From Frischella japonica (GTDB lineage Bacteria > Pseudomonadota > Gammaproteobacteria > Enterobacterales > Orbaceae), in NCBI RefSeq assembly GCF_014489845.1, contig NZ_JABURY010000006.1:124001-188000 (forward strand): DNA of 64,000 nt, given 5' to 3'. The notes beneath the pieces were generated by a model. The model saw only the letters and a program-made list of their open reading frames with translations, searched no databases and was not told where the DNA came from. A program made the translations under genes and the position numbers. Within the stretch, counting starts at the first letter, position 1; every line of letters begins with the position of its first letter. This document shows positions 29,766 to 39,977 of the stretch, piece by piece.

Positions 29766-30195
29766 TCAAATGATAAATATTAGATAAAACCGTCTTTTTA
29801 AATAGCTGCTGCATATGTAATATGCAGCACGACAATCCATGTTAAATTAATATTATCAAACCCAGTTTTATCCGATTTTCTTTGTGATAAAAGTTTGTCG
29901 TATTATCCAGCAATTTTTGAATTACAAATGAATATGACGCTTTAATTTTGGTGATTAATTATCTATTTATGCTATCCGAAATTAACTTTAGTCAATTTAA
30001 AATTCTAATTATATAAAGTATGACTGTGTATTTTTTAATACTCAGCTTAAAATAGATAATATTCTTTTGATTTTAAGCAATATATCAAATATATAGCAGT
30101 CTTTAAGTAAAATTTTGCAATTTGACGGTTTTTACTTATATACTGTTTAGAGTACGATAAATAATTTAAATTAAATAGCTATTGAGAAAATAAAA
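29766..30195. other. Gene-free stretch between dppF and ridA
   Basis: AT-rich. A hairpin with a 9-bp stem (GCTGCATAT, 3-nt loop) at 29808-29828 lies 40 bp past dppF but has no T-run; it may be a processing or rho-independent stop of low strength. The ridA promoter must lie near 30120-30160. Confidence 0.5.
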
Positions 30196-30585
30196 ATGGT
30201 AAAAATTATAAATACAGAAAATGCTCCAGCTGCAATTGGTCCTTATGTTCAAGCGGTTGATTTAGGTCAACTATTATTTGTTTCAGGACAAATTCCTATT
30301 GACATAAAAACCGGTAGTATGCCAAGTGATATAAGTGATCAGACTCGCCAAAGTTTAGCCAATATTAAAGCTATTCTACTGGCGGCTGGTTGCGAACCCG
30401 CTAATATTATTAAGACGACGGTATTTTTAGCTGATTTAAATGATTTTACCGCCGTAAATGCGGTTTACGAACAATTTTTTAGAGAAAATAATGCATCTTT
30501 TCCCGCCCGTTCTTGTGTTGAGGTGGCGCGTATTCCCAGGGATGCTAAAGTTGAAATTGAAGTAATCGCAGTTAAGAACCCATAA
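30196..30585 (+). CDS. ridA: RidA, 2-iminobutanoate/2-iminopropanoate deaminase
   Basis: A 129-residue YjgF/RidA protein that hydrolyses reactive enamine/imine products of PLP enzymes. It has APAAIGPYVQAVDLG, LLFVSGQIPID, ARSCVEVARIPRDAKVEIEVIA with the catalytic Arg of the family. Full length, own promoter region; no conserved neighbour. Confidence 0.95.
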   Translation: MVKIINTENAPAAIGPYVQAVDLGQLLFVSGQIPIDIKTGSMPSDISDQTRQSLANIKAILLAAGCEPANIIKTTVFLADLNDFTAVNAVYEQFFRENNASFPARSCVEVARIPRDAKVEIEVIAVKNP

Positions 30586-30689
30586 TGGGCAAATCATAAC
30601 AGTTAAGCTTTTCGATTATTTTATCTTGTTAGATAACAAATTATATTAATGACTAATTTTTGAATATGTATCAATGATGAGGCGCCATA

Positions 30690-31331
30690 ATGAGTAAATT
30701 TCTTTTGAGAGTGGTTCTAATTAGTTTTTCTTTATTCGTTTTCGGTAACGCAACCGCTGCTTTGACTGAAAATAAAGACTATATTCTTATAAAAAATCAA
30801 CCAACTAACCATGAAAATAATCAGGGTAAGATAGAAGTGATAGAATTTTTTTCTTACGGTTGTTCTTATTGTTACAAATTGGAACCGGAAATTGTGTCAT
30901 GGCTAGCTGAACAACCTAGTAATGTGACCTTCAAACGTGTTGCCATACCGCGAAAAGGGAAATGGTTTGCTTATGCCAAATTTTTCTATGCTTTAGGTAT
31001 GATTTCACCGACTGAGCAAACACGGATAATGCCTTTAATTTATAAAGCGATTCATGAGCAAAAATTAAATCTTGAAGATGAAAATGAATTATTAGATTGG
31101 GCTGAAAGTGAAAATGTAGATCGCCATTTGCTTGAACAATTTTATCAATCTGATGATGTTGAACAGCAAGTCTCTCAAGCGCTCGATTTAGCTAAATCTT
31201 ATGAGTTGCAATATGTACCGACGATTATTGTGAATAATAAATATCAAATAGTATTAGATAGTACAAATAATTATGCAGGTACAAAAGAGAAACTGAAAGA
31301 ACTGATTGAGCTTGCCGCAGCTAATGATTAA
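30690..31331 (+). CDS. dsbA: Thiol:disulfide interchange protein, DsbA-like
   Basis: A 213-residue periplasmic oxidoreductase. A signal peptide ends near NATAA, followed by the thioredoxin-fold motif EFFSYGCSYCYKLEP and the cis-proline loop QYVPTIIVN. DsbA oxidises pairs of cysteines in exported proteins. The active-site dipeptide is Ser-Tyr where E. coli DsbA has Pro-His, so the redox potential may differ. Length and layout otherwise fit DsbA. It could be a paralogue if a CPHC-type DsbA lies elsewhere in the genome. Confidence 0.85.
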   Translation: MSKFLLRVVLISFSLFVFGNATAALTENKDYILIKNQPTNHENNQGKIEVIEFFSYGCSYCYKLEPEIVSWLAEQPSNVTFKRVAIPRKGKWFAYAKFFYALGMISPTEQTRIMPLIYKAIHEQKLNLEDENELLDWAESENVDRHLLEQFYQSDDVEQQVSQALDLAKSYELQYVPTIIVNNKYQIVLDSTNNYAGTKEKLKELIELAAAND

Positions 31332-31487
31332 TGATAATAAATTATTGAAATTCAATATGTTAATTATCACGACCGGTTATTACAAAATCATAATAAAAAG
31401 AAATGATCTATATTGATTGGTTAAAAACTTAGTGTAATAATCGATACATATTCATTAACTCACTCTAAGAAAAAGAAGGCAGTTATT

Positions 31488-32681
31488 ATGTTTGAGAAAG
31501 TCGCTCCCTATGCAGGCGATCCAATTTTATCTTTAGTATATGATTTTATTCAGGATAAAAGGGATGAAAAAGTTAATCTGAGTATCGGTTATTATTATGA
31601 TGAAAATGGTAAGGTGCCACAATTGTCTTGTGTAAAAACAGCAATTGATGCCTTGTATCAAACGCGTGATAACGCGACGCTATATTTACCAATGAGTGGA
31701 TTAGCAAGTTATTGTCAGGCAATTCAAAATTTGCTGTTTGGTAGTGATAGCCCGATAGTAAAGTCGGGTCGAGTTGTGACAATTCAAACGCTAGGGGGAT
31801 CGGGGGCACTAAAAATTGGTGCAGATTTTCTGTATCGTTACTTTCCAGATTCCCAAGTTTGGGTCAGTGACCCGACTTGGGAAAATCATGTTACCATCTT
31901 TAAAGGTGCCGGTTTTACAGTTAATCATTATCCTTATTTTGATAGAGATACAGGTGGGGTAAATTTTGATGCAATGTTAACGACTTTAAGTCAATTACCC
32001 GCTAAAAGTATTGTTTTGTTACATCCTTGTTGCCATAATCCAACTGGCGCTGACCTGACAAATTTACAGTGGGACTTAGTGATCGAACAACTCAAACAAC
32101 GTGATTTAATTCCTTTTATGGATATTGCTTATCAAGGATTTGCCAGCGGAATTGATGAAGATGTTTATGCTATCCAAACGCTTGCTGCATCAGGAATATC
32201 CGGTTTTATCAGTAATTCTTTTTCGAAAACTTTTTCATTATATGGTGAACGGGTAGGAGGGCTGTCAGTAATTTGTGATGATAAAAACATTGCGAAAAAT
32301 GTTTTTGGTCAATTACAAGCAACGGTACGTTGTAATTATTCCAGTCCAGCCAATACCGGAGCTCAAATTGTTGCTCATGTTTTAAATAACCCTTCGTTAA
32401 AAGCATTGTGGATAGAAGAAGTGAATACAATGCGTAATCGCATCAAACAGATGCGTACCACAATGGTTGACACGTTAAAACAGATTGTACCTGATCGTAA
32501 TTTTGATTATTTATTACAACAACAAGGGATGTTTAGTTATACCGGATTAACCAAAGATCAGGTTGAAAAATTGAAAACAGATTATGCTATTTATTTAGTT
32601 GGCAGTGGTCGTATGTGTGTTGCCGGACTAAATAATCGTAATGTCGTTAATGTCGCTTCAGCATTTGCTGAAGTTTTTTAA
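31488..32681 (+). CDS. tyrB: Aromatic-amino-acid aminotransferase TyrB
   Basis: A 397-residue class I PLP aminotransferase. [45 protein letters not shown] and the PLP-lysine segment [18 protein letters not shown] are all present; the pattern of conserved positions follows E. coli TyrB more than AspC. It makes tyrosine and phenylalanine (and leucine) from the keto acids. A good SD precedes the ATG. The entericidin gene follows at 16 bp. Confidence 0.93.
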   Translation: MFEKVAPYAGDPILSLVYDFIQDKRDEKVNLSIGYYYDENGKVPQLSCVKTAIDALYQTRDNATLYLPMSGLASYCQAIQNLLFGSDSPIVKSGRVVTIQTLGGSGALKIGADFLYRYFPDSQVWVSDPTWENHVTIFKGAGFTVNHYPYFDRDTGGVNFDAMLTTLSQLPAKSIVLLHPCCHNPTGADLTNLQWDLVIEQLKQRDLIPFMDIAYQGFASGIDEDVYAIQTLAASGISGFISNSFSKTFSLYGERVGGLSVICDDKNIAKNVFGQLQATVRCNYSSPANTGAQIVAHVLNNPSLKALWIEEVNTMRNRIKQMRTTMVDTLKQIVPDRNFDYLLQQQGMFSYTGLTKDQVEKLKTDYAIYLVGSGRMCVAGLNNRNVVNVASAFAEVF

Positions 32682-32697
32682 GTCAAGGAGAAATCTA

Positions 32698-32829
32698 ATG
32701 CGTAAAATAGTATTGATGTTATCAAGTCTCTTAATCGTTCTTGCTGTTGCTGGTTGTCATACAGTAAAAGGGGTCGGTGAAGATATTCAATCGGGTGGTA
32801 AAGCACTGTCAAATGCATCAGGTGAATAG
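32698..32829 (+). CDS. Entericidin-family small lipoprotein
   Basis: A 43-residue peptide too short for usual ORF cut-offs. A signal peptide with lipobox AVAGC (Cys20) is followed by HTVKGVGEDIQSGGKALSNA, the entericidin A/B signature. These lipoproteins are associated with cell death control and membrane stress in enterics. A textbook AAGGAG site lies 7 bp before the ATG, and it follows tyrB by 16 bp, so it may be co-transcribed. A hairpin with T-run (32843-32893) closes the unit. Confidence 0.9.
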   Translation: MRKIVLMLSSLLIVLAVAGCHTVKGVGEDIQSGGKALSNASGE

Positions 32830-32842
32830 GCTATTTTAATGA

Positions 32843-32893
32843 AAGGGAGTGTTACTGTGCTAAATTAAAATCAGTTGGCACTTCCTTATTTTA
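32843..32893 (+). terminator. Terminator after the entericidin gene
   Basis: AAGGGAGTG pairs with CACTTCCTT (one G-U) and an inner ACTG/CAGT pair, followed by ATTTTAT. Positioned right after the small lipoprotein stop codon and before the next gene. Confidence 0.55.
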
Positions 32894-32899
32894 TGCATA

Positions 32900-33415
32900 A
32901 TGAAAAAGTTGTACGTAATACTATTTTCCCTTTTTGGCTTAGTAGGTTGTCATGCTTTAAATTTTAAAGTTCAGCCTGACAGGCTACCACATTGTCAATA
33001 CAATACATTAGCAGGTATTGAATTCCAATTTAATCAATTACCCCAAAACAAGCTTACTGAAGGCTTTAATCACATTTATGTTGCACAGAGTCGAGCTAGT
33101 GCAACCCTTTCATCAGCATATCAGGGCATGAGAGGTAAGTTAACGGGTGAGATTATTCAACGTGAATATCCTGATTCTCATATTTGGATACACCGATTTA
33201 ATGCACTGTCTGTTTTGTTTGATGATGATGTAGATAATGATCTTTATTTAACAACGGAACAAAAAGTCCGAAGAGATCGAAATTCAAACTATATTTTTTA
33301 TAAGGCAATTTTATCTAATTGCCAAATAGTTTATATTTCTGTCAATTCACTATCAAATAATTTTTATGATCCACAGTTAATTAGTGATCAAGGAATCACT
33401 GTTATAAATGATTAA
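32900..33415 (+). CDS. Lipoprotein of unknown function
   Basis: A 171-residue protein with a signal peptide and lipobox (LVGC, Cys17). I do not recognise the family. The mature part is soluble, Asn/Asp rich, with three further cysteines before the middle and end (one at residue 32, one near 144). It starts in an ATG just after the terminator of the entericidin gene, and the region upstream is short, so it may be read through or have a weak promoter. No partner in the neighbourhood. Confidence 0.75.
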   Translation: MKKLYVILFSLFGLVGCHALNFKVQPDRLPHCQYNTLAGIEFQFNQLPQNKLTEGFNHIYVAQSRASATLSSAYQGMRGKLTGEIIQREYPDSHIWIHRFNALSVLFDDDVDNDLYLTTEQKVRRDRNSNYIFYKAILSNCQIVYISVNSLSNNFYDPQLISDQGITVIND

Positions 33416-33885
33416 GTTAAATTTAAAGAAAATTATTTCTTCTCTAAATTAATAATTACTCTTAAGCGTAATTGAGTTAGATTATTTTTCTACGCATGGT
33501 TAACAGGATATTAACTTTACTTTCAATAAATGTGGGGAATCATTCTCTTAAATGTAAAATACTATCAATTGACACGATAGTTAAACTGTATTAGGAATTT
33601 GTTATTACATCACATCTTATGAAATAAAGATTGGGTTCCGTCATAATTGCTGTATTATTTGGTATTTATGATTAATAAATTACCGATATAATTTGTTATT
33701 AGATACCAAATTATATAGCATTATCAATGCTAATAATTATTTTATAAAGAATAGATTGGATTTGGCTGTTTTTTCATTTATGTATGATTTAAGGACACCT
33801 TGTTGCAACAACGCGTTAAGCTTATGCTAAGATAGTTGATACCATCCGTTATACACTGAATTTTATTTATAGGATAAGGATTTTT
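33416..33885. other. Gene-free stretch upstream of galU
   Basis: AT-rich, no coding frame. Contains the likely galU promoter at 33800-33828; the rest is unexplained. Confidence 0.55.
33800..33828 (+). promoter_or_regulatory. Likely sigma-70 promoter of galU
   Basis: TTGTTG, 17-bp spacer, TATGCT; transcription would start about 50 bp before the galU ATG. Confidence 0.5.
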
Positions 33886-34806
33886 ATGTTTACCAATTTT
33901 CAATCTTCGGTAACAGGCAAGGTTACCAAAGCGGTGATACCGGTTGCCGGATTAGGGACTAGAATGTTACCTGCAACAAAAGCAATTCCGAAAGAAATGT
34001 TACCAGTTGTGGATAAACCGTTAATTCAATATGTAGTGAATGAGTGTATTGCGGCAGGTATTACAGAAATTATTTTTGTTACACATTCGTCTAAGAACTC
34101 TATTGAAAACCATTTTGATACCAGTTTCGAATTAGAAGCAATGCTAGAAGCACGTGTTAAGCGACAATTATTATCGGAAGTACAATCAATTTTACCAAAA
34201 AATGTGACGCTTTCCAGTGTGAGGCAAGGGCTTGCCAAAGGGCTAGGGCACGCTATTTTATGTGCTTATCCGTTAGTTGGTAATGAACCTTTTGCGGTGG
34301 TATTGCCGGATGTCATCATTGATGAATACACCAGTAATTTAAAGCAGGATAATTTAGCTGCGATGATTGCTAATTATCATCAAACTAAACATAGCCAAAT
34401 AATGGTAGAGCCGGTACCTCATGAGATGGTATCTTCTTATGGTATCATTGATTGTCATGGTGAAGAACTTTCTGCTGGCAATACCATACAAATGTATGGA
34501 GTTGTTGAAAAACCATCGGAGAAAGAAGCGCCTTCTAATCAATCCATTGTCGGACGTTATGTTTTGTCAGAAAAAATTTGGCCATTATTAGCAAAAACTC
34601 CCCCAGGTGCCGGCGATGAGATTCAATTAACCGATGCAATAGCTATGTTGCTCGAACAAGATAGTGTTGATGCCTATTGTATTATTGGTCGTAGCCATGA
34701 TTGCGGTAATAAACTGGGCTATATACAAACCTTTGTAGAATATGCTATGCGTCATCAATCATTAGGTGAAGATGTAACAAATTGGTTGAAAACATTGAAG
34801 TTTTGA
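33886..34806 (+). CDS. galU: UTP-glucose-1-phosphate uridylyltransferase
   Basis: A 306-residue nucleotidyltransferase that makes UDP-glucose for LPS, glycogen-like and osmoprotectant pathways. [26 protein letters not shown] is the GalU signature; [22 protein letters not shown] and GDEIQLTDA follow. GalF, the regulatory paralogue, has a different start motif, so GalU is the call. Stands alone. Confidence 0.95.
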   Translation: MFTNFQSSVTGKVTKAVIPVAGLGTRMLPATKAIPKEMLPVVDKPLIQYVVNECIAAGITEIIFVTHSSKNSIENHFDTSFELEAMLEARVKRQLLSEVQSILPKNVTLSSVRQGLAKGLGHAILCAYPLVGNEPFAVVLPDVIIDEYTSNLKQDNLAAMIANYHQTKHSQIMVEPVPHEMVSSYGIIDCHGEELSAGNTIQMYGVVEKPSEKEAPSNQSIVGRYVLSEKIWPLLAKTPPGAGDEIQLTDAIAMLLEQDSVDAYCIIGRSHDCGNKLGYIQTFVEYAMRHQSLGEDVTNWLKTLKF

Positions 34807-35186
34807 TTTTCATCACTTAAATTGATTTTGACTAAACTATTTTTTGTTTATTTCTGTTCAGTTTAAGTTCTTATGATAACAGCTTGCTTCATTTCTTTAA
34901 CACTAATGGAGCAGGTGAAACAGATGAGATTACTGATTACGTAGGTTAAGTATAAAATTTGTTAAAAATAACCAACCAATTTAATCTTGTTTAGCTAAAA
35001 AAATCATCATGTTAAATAATGATAGTAAAATGAGACTGATTATTAGTTGGTTGGCGATGACTTAATAATAAATCATTATGTTGTTCTAGCTATTTTCAAG
35101 CGGATTTATTTTATAAAAAAGCGATAGTATTAGTTAATTAAATAACCGACAATTGTCGGTTATTAATCGAATATCGGATTATACAA
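34807..35186. other. Convergent intergenic region galU/suhB
   Basis: Contains the suhB terminator at 35143-35162. A CCAACCAA element near 34975 and its complement near 35045 could pair over a long loop, but I give it no function. Confidence 0.5.
35143..35162 (-). terminator. suhB terminator
   Basis: Perfect 20-bp palindrome TAACCGACAATTGTCGGTTA, 25 bp beyond the suhB stop; minus-strand sequence after it is T-rich (TTTAATT). Confidence 0.7.
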
Positions 35187-35993
35187 TTAACATTTTAAAC
35201 GCTCAGGCCAATCATTTTGCGTTAATGACAAAAACTCTTTAACAATTTTCGGTGAACCAGCAACGACATTGCCGGAAACTAAATAATTATTACCGCCATT
35301 AAAATCAGTAATAATACCGCCAGCTTCTCTTAAGATAAGTTCACCTGCCGCAATATCCCATGGTTTTAATCCAATTTCGAAATATCCGTCTAACCGCCCA
35401 CTGGCAATATAGCAAAAATCTAAAGCAGCTGAGCCATTACGCCGAAAATCGCTACATTTGGTAAACATCTTTTCTAAAACATTAAAATAGTATTCACTAT
35501 ATTGTTTCATTTTATGTGGGAAGGCAATGGCAAATACACTACCTTGTATCTCTTTTACACTCAGATTGGTACGAATACGATAACCATTTAGCTGCGCACC
35601 CTGACCTCTGGAGGCAGTAAATAACTCATTAAGCATCGGGTTATAAACGACACCAACTTCCGTTCGCCCTTTAATACGAACAGCAATGGAAACTGCACAA
35701 TGAGGAATGCCTTTAATAAAGTTGGTGGTGCCATCAATTGGATCGATAATCCACTGAATATCAGTATCTTGACCTTTAATCAGCCCACTTTCTTCACTGA
35801 TGATGGTATGATCTGGGTAAGCTTTTTTAATTGTTTCAATAATTAATGATTCAGCCGCGCGATCAACATTGGTGACAAAATCATTTTCACCTTTCGCATC
35901 GACCTTAACAGAAGATGGATTTTCATAAGATTTTATAATTACATTACCCGCTTTACGGGCAGCGCGAATAGCGATATTCAGCATCGGATGCAT
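35187..35993 (-). CDS. suhB: Inositol-1-monophosphatase SuhB
   Basis: A 268-residue Mg-dependent phosphatase and Nus-factor partner of rRNA transcription. MHPMLNIAIRAARKAGN, EESG, DPIDGTTNFIKGIPH and WDIAAGELILREAGG are the metal-binding and family motifs. The frame extends 15 codons upstream, but the ATG at 35993 matches E. coli SuhB exactly. Divergent from trmJ, the same arrangement as in E. coli. Confidence 0.95.
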   Translation of the reverse strand: MHPMLNIAIRAARKAGNVIIKSYENPSSVKVDAKGENDFVTNVDRAAESLIIETIKKAYPDHTIISEESGLIKGQDTDIQWIIDPIDGTTNFIKGIPHCAVSIAVRIKGRTEVGVVYNPMLNELFTASRGQGAQLNGYRIRTNLSVKEIQGSVFAIAFPHKMKQYSEYYFNVLEKMFTKCSDFRRNGSAALDFCYIASGRLDGYFEIGLKPWDIAAGELILREAGGIITDFNGGNNYLVSGNVVAGSPKIVKEFLSLTQNDWPERLKC

Positions 35994-36143
35994 AACGATA
36001 TTTCCAATTGGTGTTAAAGAACAAAATATTTTCCCCAAAAATAATGGGGTAATGAGACGATTTAGCCGTATAGTATAACAGTATTTTAGGCTTTTTCTAG
36101 TTTATGTTAAAATACGACATAAATTTTCTTGGATTTTCAGATA

Positions 36144-36878
36144 ATGCTTTCATTGACAAATATAAAAATCGTTTTAATCGAAACTTCACATACTGGTAAT
36201 ATGGGCTCAGCTGCTCGAGCTATGAAAACCATGGGTTTAACGCAATTGTGTTTAGTTAATCCCATCATTAAACCGGATTCGCAATCCATTTCATTAGCCG
36301 CCGGTGCGAGTGATATTATTAAAAATGCACAAATTGTTAATTCTATGGAAGAAGCTATTGCTGAATGCGAAATGGTTATTGGGACTAGTGCACGCTCACG
36401 TCATTTACAATGGCCTCATCTAGAGTCTTATCAATGTGGTGAGAAAATTGTGGCAGAGCTGCAACAAGGCCATAAAGTTGCATTGGTTTTTGGGCGGGAG
36501 CGAGTTGGCTTAACCAATGAAGAATTGCAAAAATGTCATTATCATGTTTCAATTCCGGCTAACCCTGAATATAGTTCATTAAATTTAGCCATGTCAGTGC
36601 AGGTATTATGTTACGAGATTCGGCGCACAATTATTCAATTTAATCAGCAACCTCAACAAATAAATGAAGCAAATGATTATCCAAAAGATATGGACATAGA
36701 ACGTTTTTACCAACATTTGCAACAGACATTAATTAATACTGGTTTTATTAATGTTAATCATCCTGGGCAAATTATGGGGCGTTTACGTCGACTATTTACC
36801 CGCGCTCGTATAGAACAGCAAGAGTTAAATATTTTACGTGGTATTTTAACCTCAGTTGATAAACAACAGAAAAATTAA
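36144..36878 (+). CDS. trmJ: tRNA (cytidine/uridine-2'-O-)-methyltransferase TrmJ
   Basis: SPOUT-class methyltransferase acting on nucleotide 32 of tRNAs. [52 protein letters not shown] and [14 protein letters not shown] form the knot motifs. The frame opens at a TTG at 36129; the ATG at 36144 is the better start. Divergent from suhB. In E. coli iscR follows; here a long gene-free gap follows instead. Confidence 0.94.
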   Translation: MLSLTNIKIVLIETSHTGNMGSAARAMKTMGLTQLCLVNPIIKPDSQSISLAAGASDIIKNAQIVNSMEEAIAECEMVIGTSARSRHLQWPHLESYQCGEKIVAELQQGHKVALVFGRERVGLTNEELQKCHYHVSIPANPEYSSLNLAMSVQVLCYEIRRTIIQFNQQPQQINEANDYPKDMDIERFYQHLQQTLINTGFINVNHPGQIMGRLRRLFTRARIEQQELNILRGILTSVDKQQKN

Positions 36879-37834
36879 TCTAATCAGATTAGATGTAATG
36901 TTTTTTATATTTCTGTAAATTTTAGTTCCGATTTTAATCTATTTACAAACTTGTTTGATTATTCAGCAACTGGATTTTATTAAATATTTATGCGGAGAAA
37001 CAGTCTTCCCATTAACGGATTCTGGTGGCAACAAGTTAGATTGTAATATTCCTCAATAGTGCGTGTAATTATGTCGGTTAATGTTATGATAATCCATAAA
37101 ATTCATTGAGTTATAGTACAGGAAAATCCTGTAAAGCTATGACGGATAATTAATTAGATATTGATAAATAATTAATCGTTATAGTGCATCAGTGATTATT
37201 ATTGATTGTGGTTTGTGAAAATAGGTACTATTTGTTAATTAAGATGACTTATGCGCCATGCGGATAATTTATTTCAATGTTTCTCTTTCAATGAACAGGG
37301 CCATTATTTTTACTAGATAGCTTGTAGATCGTTTGCGAGTTTCTAAAAAACAATTTACATAAATATCCAAAATCGTATTAATCATTATCAAATAAAAAAT
37401 ACAATTAGATTTAAAAAATCACTAAAGTTTAGCGATATTGTTCTTATTACTCAAACATACCAAAGATTATAAAGAGTATTTGTTATTATCCAAAGTACAG
37501 TGATTAGCAGCAAAAAAGTTATCATTTATCGGTAATGACTTATTATGAGATAAAATTGTTTTTTTCAACTAAATATACCATCGATTTTTATTGTCTGGGA
37601 CTTTAATACTAAAAATATTAAGTATAGAGGGTGTTAAGATTTTTAATAAGTAAATAGAAAGTAAGAAAATTTGGTTTTTACCCTGATTTTAATGTTTATT
37701 TATAGCTGTCATAAATATTTAAGTAAAAAACGAATTCTATTTAAGAATTTTTGAAAAATACATTAATGAACTAATAAATCAGTTTGTAAGTTATGATACA
37801 AACTGATTTAAGCGATTAATATTAAATTGCAACA
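36879..37834. other. 956-bp gene-free stretch between trmJ and cysS
   Basis: No open frame of note and no recognised RNA. A short hairpin (TACAGGA, AAA, TCCTGTA) lies at 37117-37133. In E. coli the isc genes follow trmJ; no clear iscR remnant is visible, although a short in-frame stretch near 36955-37060 could be part of a decayed gene. Confidence 0.45.
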
Positions 37835-39229
37835 CTAGACGCTTTTTTTACGCCAAGTGGTACCGTTTGCACCGTCTTCGAGCACAATATTCATTGCGTT
37901 TAATGCATCTCGAGCTTGATCGGCAAGTGCCCAATCTTTTGCTGCGCGAGCTTCATTACGTTGTTGAATTAATGCCTCAATTTTCGCAATATCCAAATTA
38001 TCTTGGTTATCACTTTGTAAAAAGTGTAGCGGATCTTGTTCGAGCAGTCCAAGTACCTGTGCTAAATAACGCAATTCAGCCGCTAACTGATTAGCTAATT
38101 CAAGCTGAATATCAGCTTTGGTTTTATTGATTTCTCTCGCAAGGTCGAATAATACCGAGAAAGCTTCAGGAGTATTAAAATCATCATTCATAGCGAGGCA
38201 AAATCGTTGTAGATAATGGCTATTAGCCGGCACATATACCAATGATTTATCTGTATCACGTAAAGCAGTATATAATCGTTCGAGTGCAATGCGAGCTTGT
38301 TTTAGGTTTTCTTCACTATAATTAAGTTGACTACGATAATGTCCCGATAGTAAGAAATAGCGTACTGTTTCAGGATCATAATGTTTTAAAACATCACGAA
38401 TCGTGAAAAAATTACCTAATGACTTAGACATTTTTTCTTGATCAACCATGACCATACCTGAATGCATCCAATAATTAACGTACTGACCATGATGTGCACA
38501 AGTGGATTGGGCAATTTCATTTTCATGATGTGGAAACATTAGATCAGAACCACCACCATGAATGTCAAAATGCTCACCTAATTTATCGCAATTCATAGCA
38601 GAACATTCAATGTGCCAACCTGGACGACCTTTACCCCAAGGTGAATCCCAGCTAGGTTCATTTGGCTTAGACATTTTCCATAAAACAAAATCCATCGGGT
38701 TACGTTTAACATCGACAATATCGACTCGCGCCCCGGCTTGCAATTGTTCTAAATTTTGTCTGGATAGAATACCGTAATTCGGATCACTATCGACAGCAAA
38801 CAACACATCACCATTATCGGCAACGTATGCATGGTCATTGGCTAATAATTTTTCAACTAGTTTTATAATTTGTGGAATATGCCGCGTAGCCCGAGGTTCA
38901 ATATCAGGACGCTGAATATTTAAAGCATCGAAATCAGCATACATTTCTTGTAGCATGCGTTCGGTAAGTTGATCACAGGTTTCGCCATTTTCTAGCGCTC
39001 GTTTGATTATTTTATCATCGACATCAGTAATATTGCGTACATAGGTTAAGTCATAACCTAAAAAGCGTAGATAGCGCGTGATAACATCGAATGCAACAAA
39101 CGTTCTGCCATGACCAATATGACATAAATCATAGATCGTTACCCCACAAACATACATGCCAACTTTTTTTGCATGAATCGGTTGAAATAATTCTTTTTCG
39201 CGAGTTAACGTGTTGAAGATTTTTAACAT
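37835..39229 (-). CDS. cysS: Cysteinyl-tRNA synthetase
   Basis: Class I synthetase, 464 residues: N-terminal [23 protein letters not shown] (zinc-ligand Cys28), CHIGHGRTF (HIGH), [18 protein letters not shown] and the KMSKSLGN loop. Full length like E. coli CysS (461). The start ATG aligns with the family N-terminus. Monocistronic. Confidence 0.97.
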   Translation of the reverse strand: MLKIFNTLTREKELFQPIHAKKVGMYVCGVTIYDLCHIGHGRTFVAFDVITRYLRFLGYDLTYVRNITDVDDKIIKRALENGETCDQLTERMLQEMYADFDALNIQRPDIEPRATRHIPQIIKLVEKLLANDHAYVADNGDVLFAVDSDPNYGILSRQNLEQLQAGARVDIVDVKRNPMDFVLWKMSKPNEPSWDSPWGKGRPGWHIECSAMNCDKLGEHFDIHGGGSDLMFPHHENEIAQSTCAHHGQYVNYWMHSGMVMVDQEKMSKSLGNFFTIRDVLKHYDPETVRYFLLSGHYRSQLNYSEENLKQARIALERLYTALRDTDKSLVYVPANSHYLQRFCLAMNDDFNTPEAFSVLFDLAREINKTKADIQLELANQLAAELRYLAQVLGLLEQDPLHFLQSDNQDNLDIAKIEALIQQRNEARAAKDWALADQARDALNAMNIVLEDGANGTTWRKKSV

Positions 39230-39353
39230 GAAATTTCCAGTTGGATGTTATTAACATGTTCAACAATATAACAAACTTAGTCGTAGGCTCCAATAGAAAG
39301 GGTAAAAGAAAATTTTGCCGACTACTGAGAAAATAAAAAATGTATCGGGGAAG

Positions 39354-39371
39354 GCCCGACAAAAGTCGGGC
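39354..39371 (-). terminator. Hairpin between the GlsB-family gene and cysS
   Basis: GCCCGAC, 4-nt loop, GTCGGGC; 16 bp past the GlsB-family stop codon. No strong T-run follows, so it may be a weak terminator. Confidence 0.45.
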
Positions 39372-39386
39372 TAAAAATCAATAAAT

Positions 39387-39632
39387 TTAATTTTTGATAA
39401 GGCGATAAATCCAAATCAATAAAATTGCGCCTAATACAGAAATGATTAAACTTGGGAAATTAAAACCTGAAACGCTTCCCCAACCAAGGAAAGTACTGAT
39501 ATAGCCCCCAATTAGTGATCCAGCAATACCTAATAAAATCGTTTTAACCACACCAACGCTTCCAATTGGCATGAAAAATTTTGCTAACCAACCAGCAATA
39601 AGACCTAAAATAATCCAGCTTAAAATACCCAT
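39387..39632 (-). CDS. GlsB/YeaQ/YmgE family membrane protein
   Basis: An 81-residue protein with three hydrophobic segments (MGILSWIILGLIAGWLAKF, then VVKTILLGIAGSLIGGYIS and SLIISVLGAILLIWIYR). Matches E. coli YeaQ closely in layout and length. This family of small Gly-rich inner-membrane proteins is often stress-induced; its biochemical role is unknown. The ATG at 39632 has GGAAAG 6-10 bp upstream; the eight extra codons of the longer frame are unlikely. Confidence 0.88.
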   Translation of the reverse strand: MGILSWIILGLIAGWLAKFFMPIGSVGVVKTILLGIAGSLIGGYISTFLGWGSVSGFNFPSLIISVLGAILLIWIYRLIKN

Positions 39633-39656
39633 GATTCTTTCCTTTATTAATGACAT

Positions 39657-39977
39657 TGATGAAAATCTTAGTTACTACACTGTTTTAAATTTTACTTTAA
39701 AACAAGACTGATTTAGGTTTTAACATTATTACTGATTGTTAAATCTTTTTTAGACTCGTTATTGATCAATAAATCAGAAATGCAATGAGCTTGTCAAAAT
39801 CAATATTTAATAACTTTAAAAAGTAATTATATTCATTTTATAAAAATATTTATAAAAATCCAATAGTTATATTTATTTTATCTGATAGGGTGTGACAATT
39901 AATTTAGTTAAAAACGCCACTTTATGATTTGAGAGGGTCTTCGAATTGGTGGGCTGTGTTACCCACCGATTAGTCAA
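39657..39977. other. Intergenic region lysC / GlsB-family gene
   Basis: Contains the putative lysC terminator at 39946-39969 and the promoter of the GlsB-family gene; otherwise AT-rich. Confidence 0.5.
39946..39969 (-). terminator. Hairpin downstream of lysC
   Basis: TTGGTGGG pairs with CCCACCGA (one G-U) around an 8-nt loop, 9 bp after the lysC stop codon. The T-run is weak. Confidence 0.5.
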
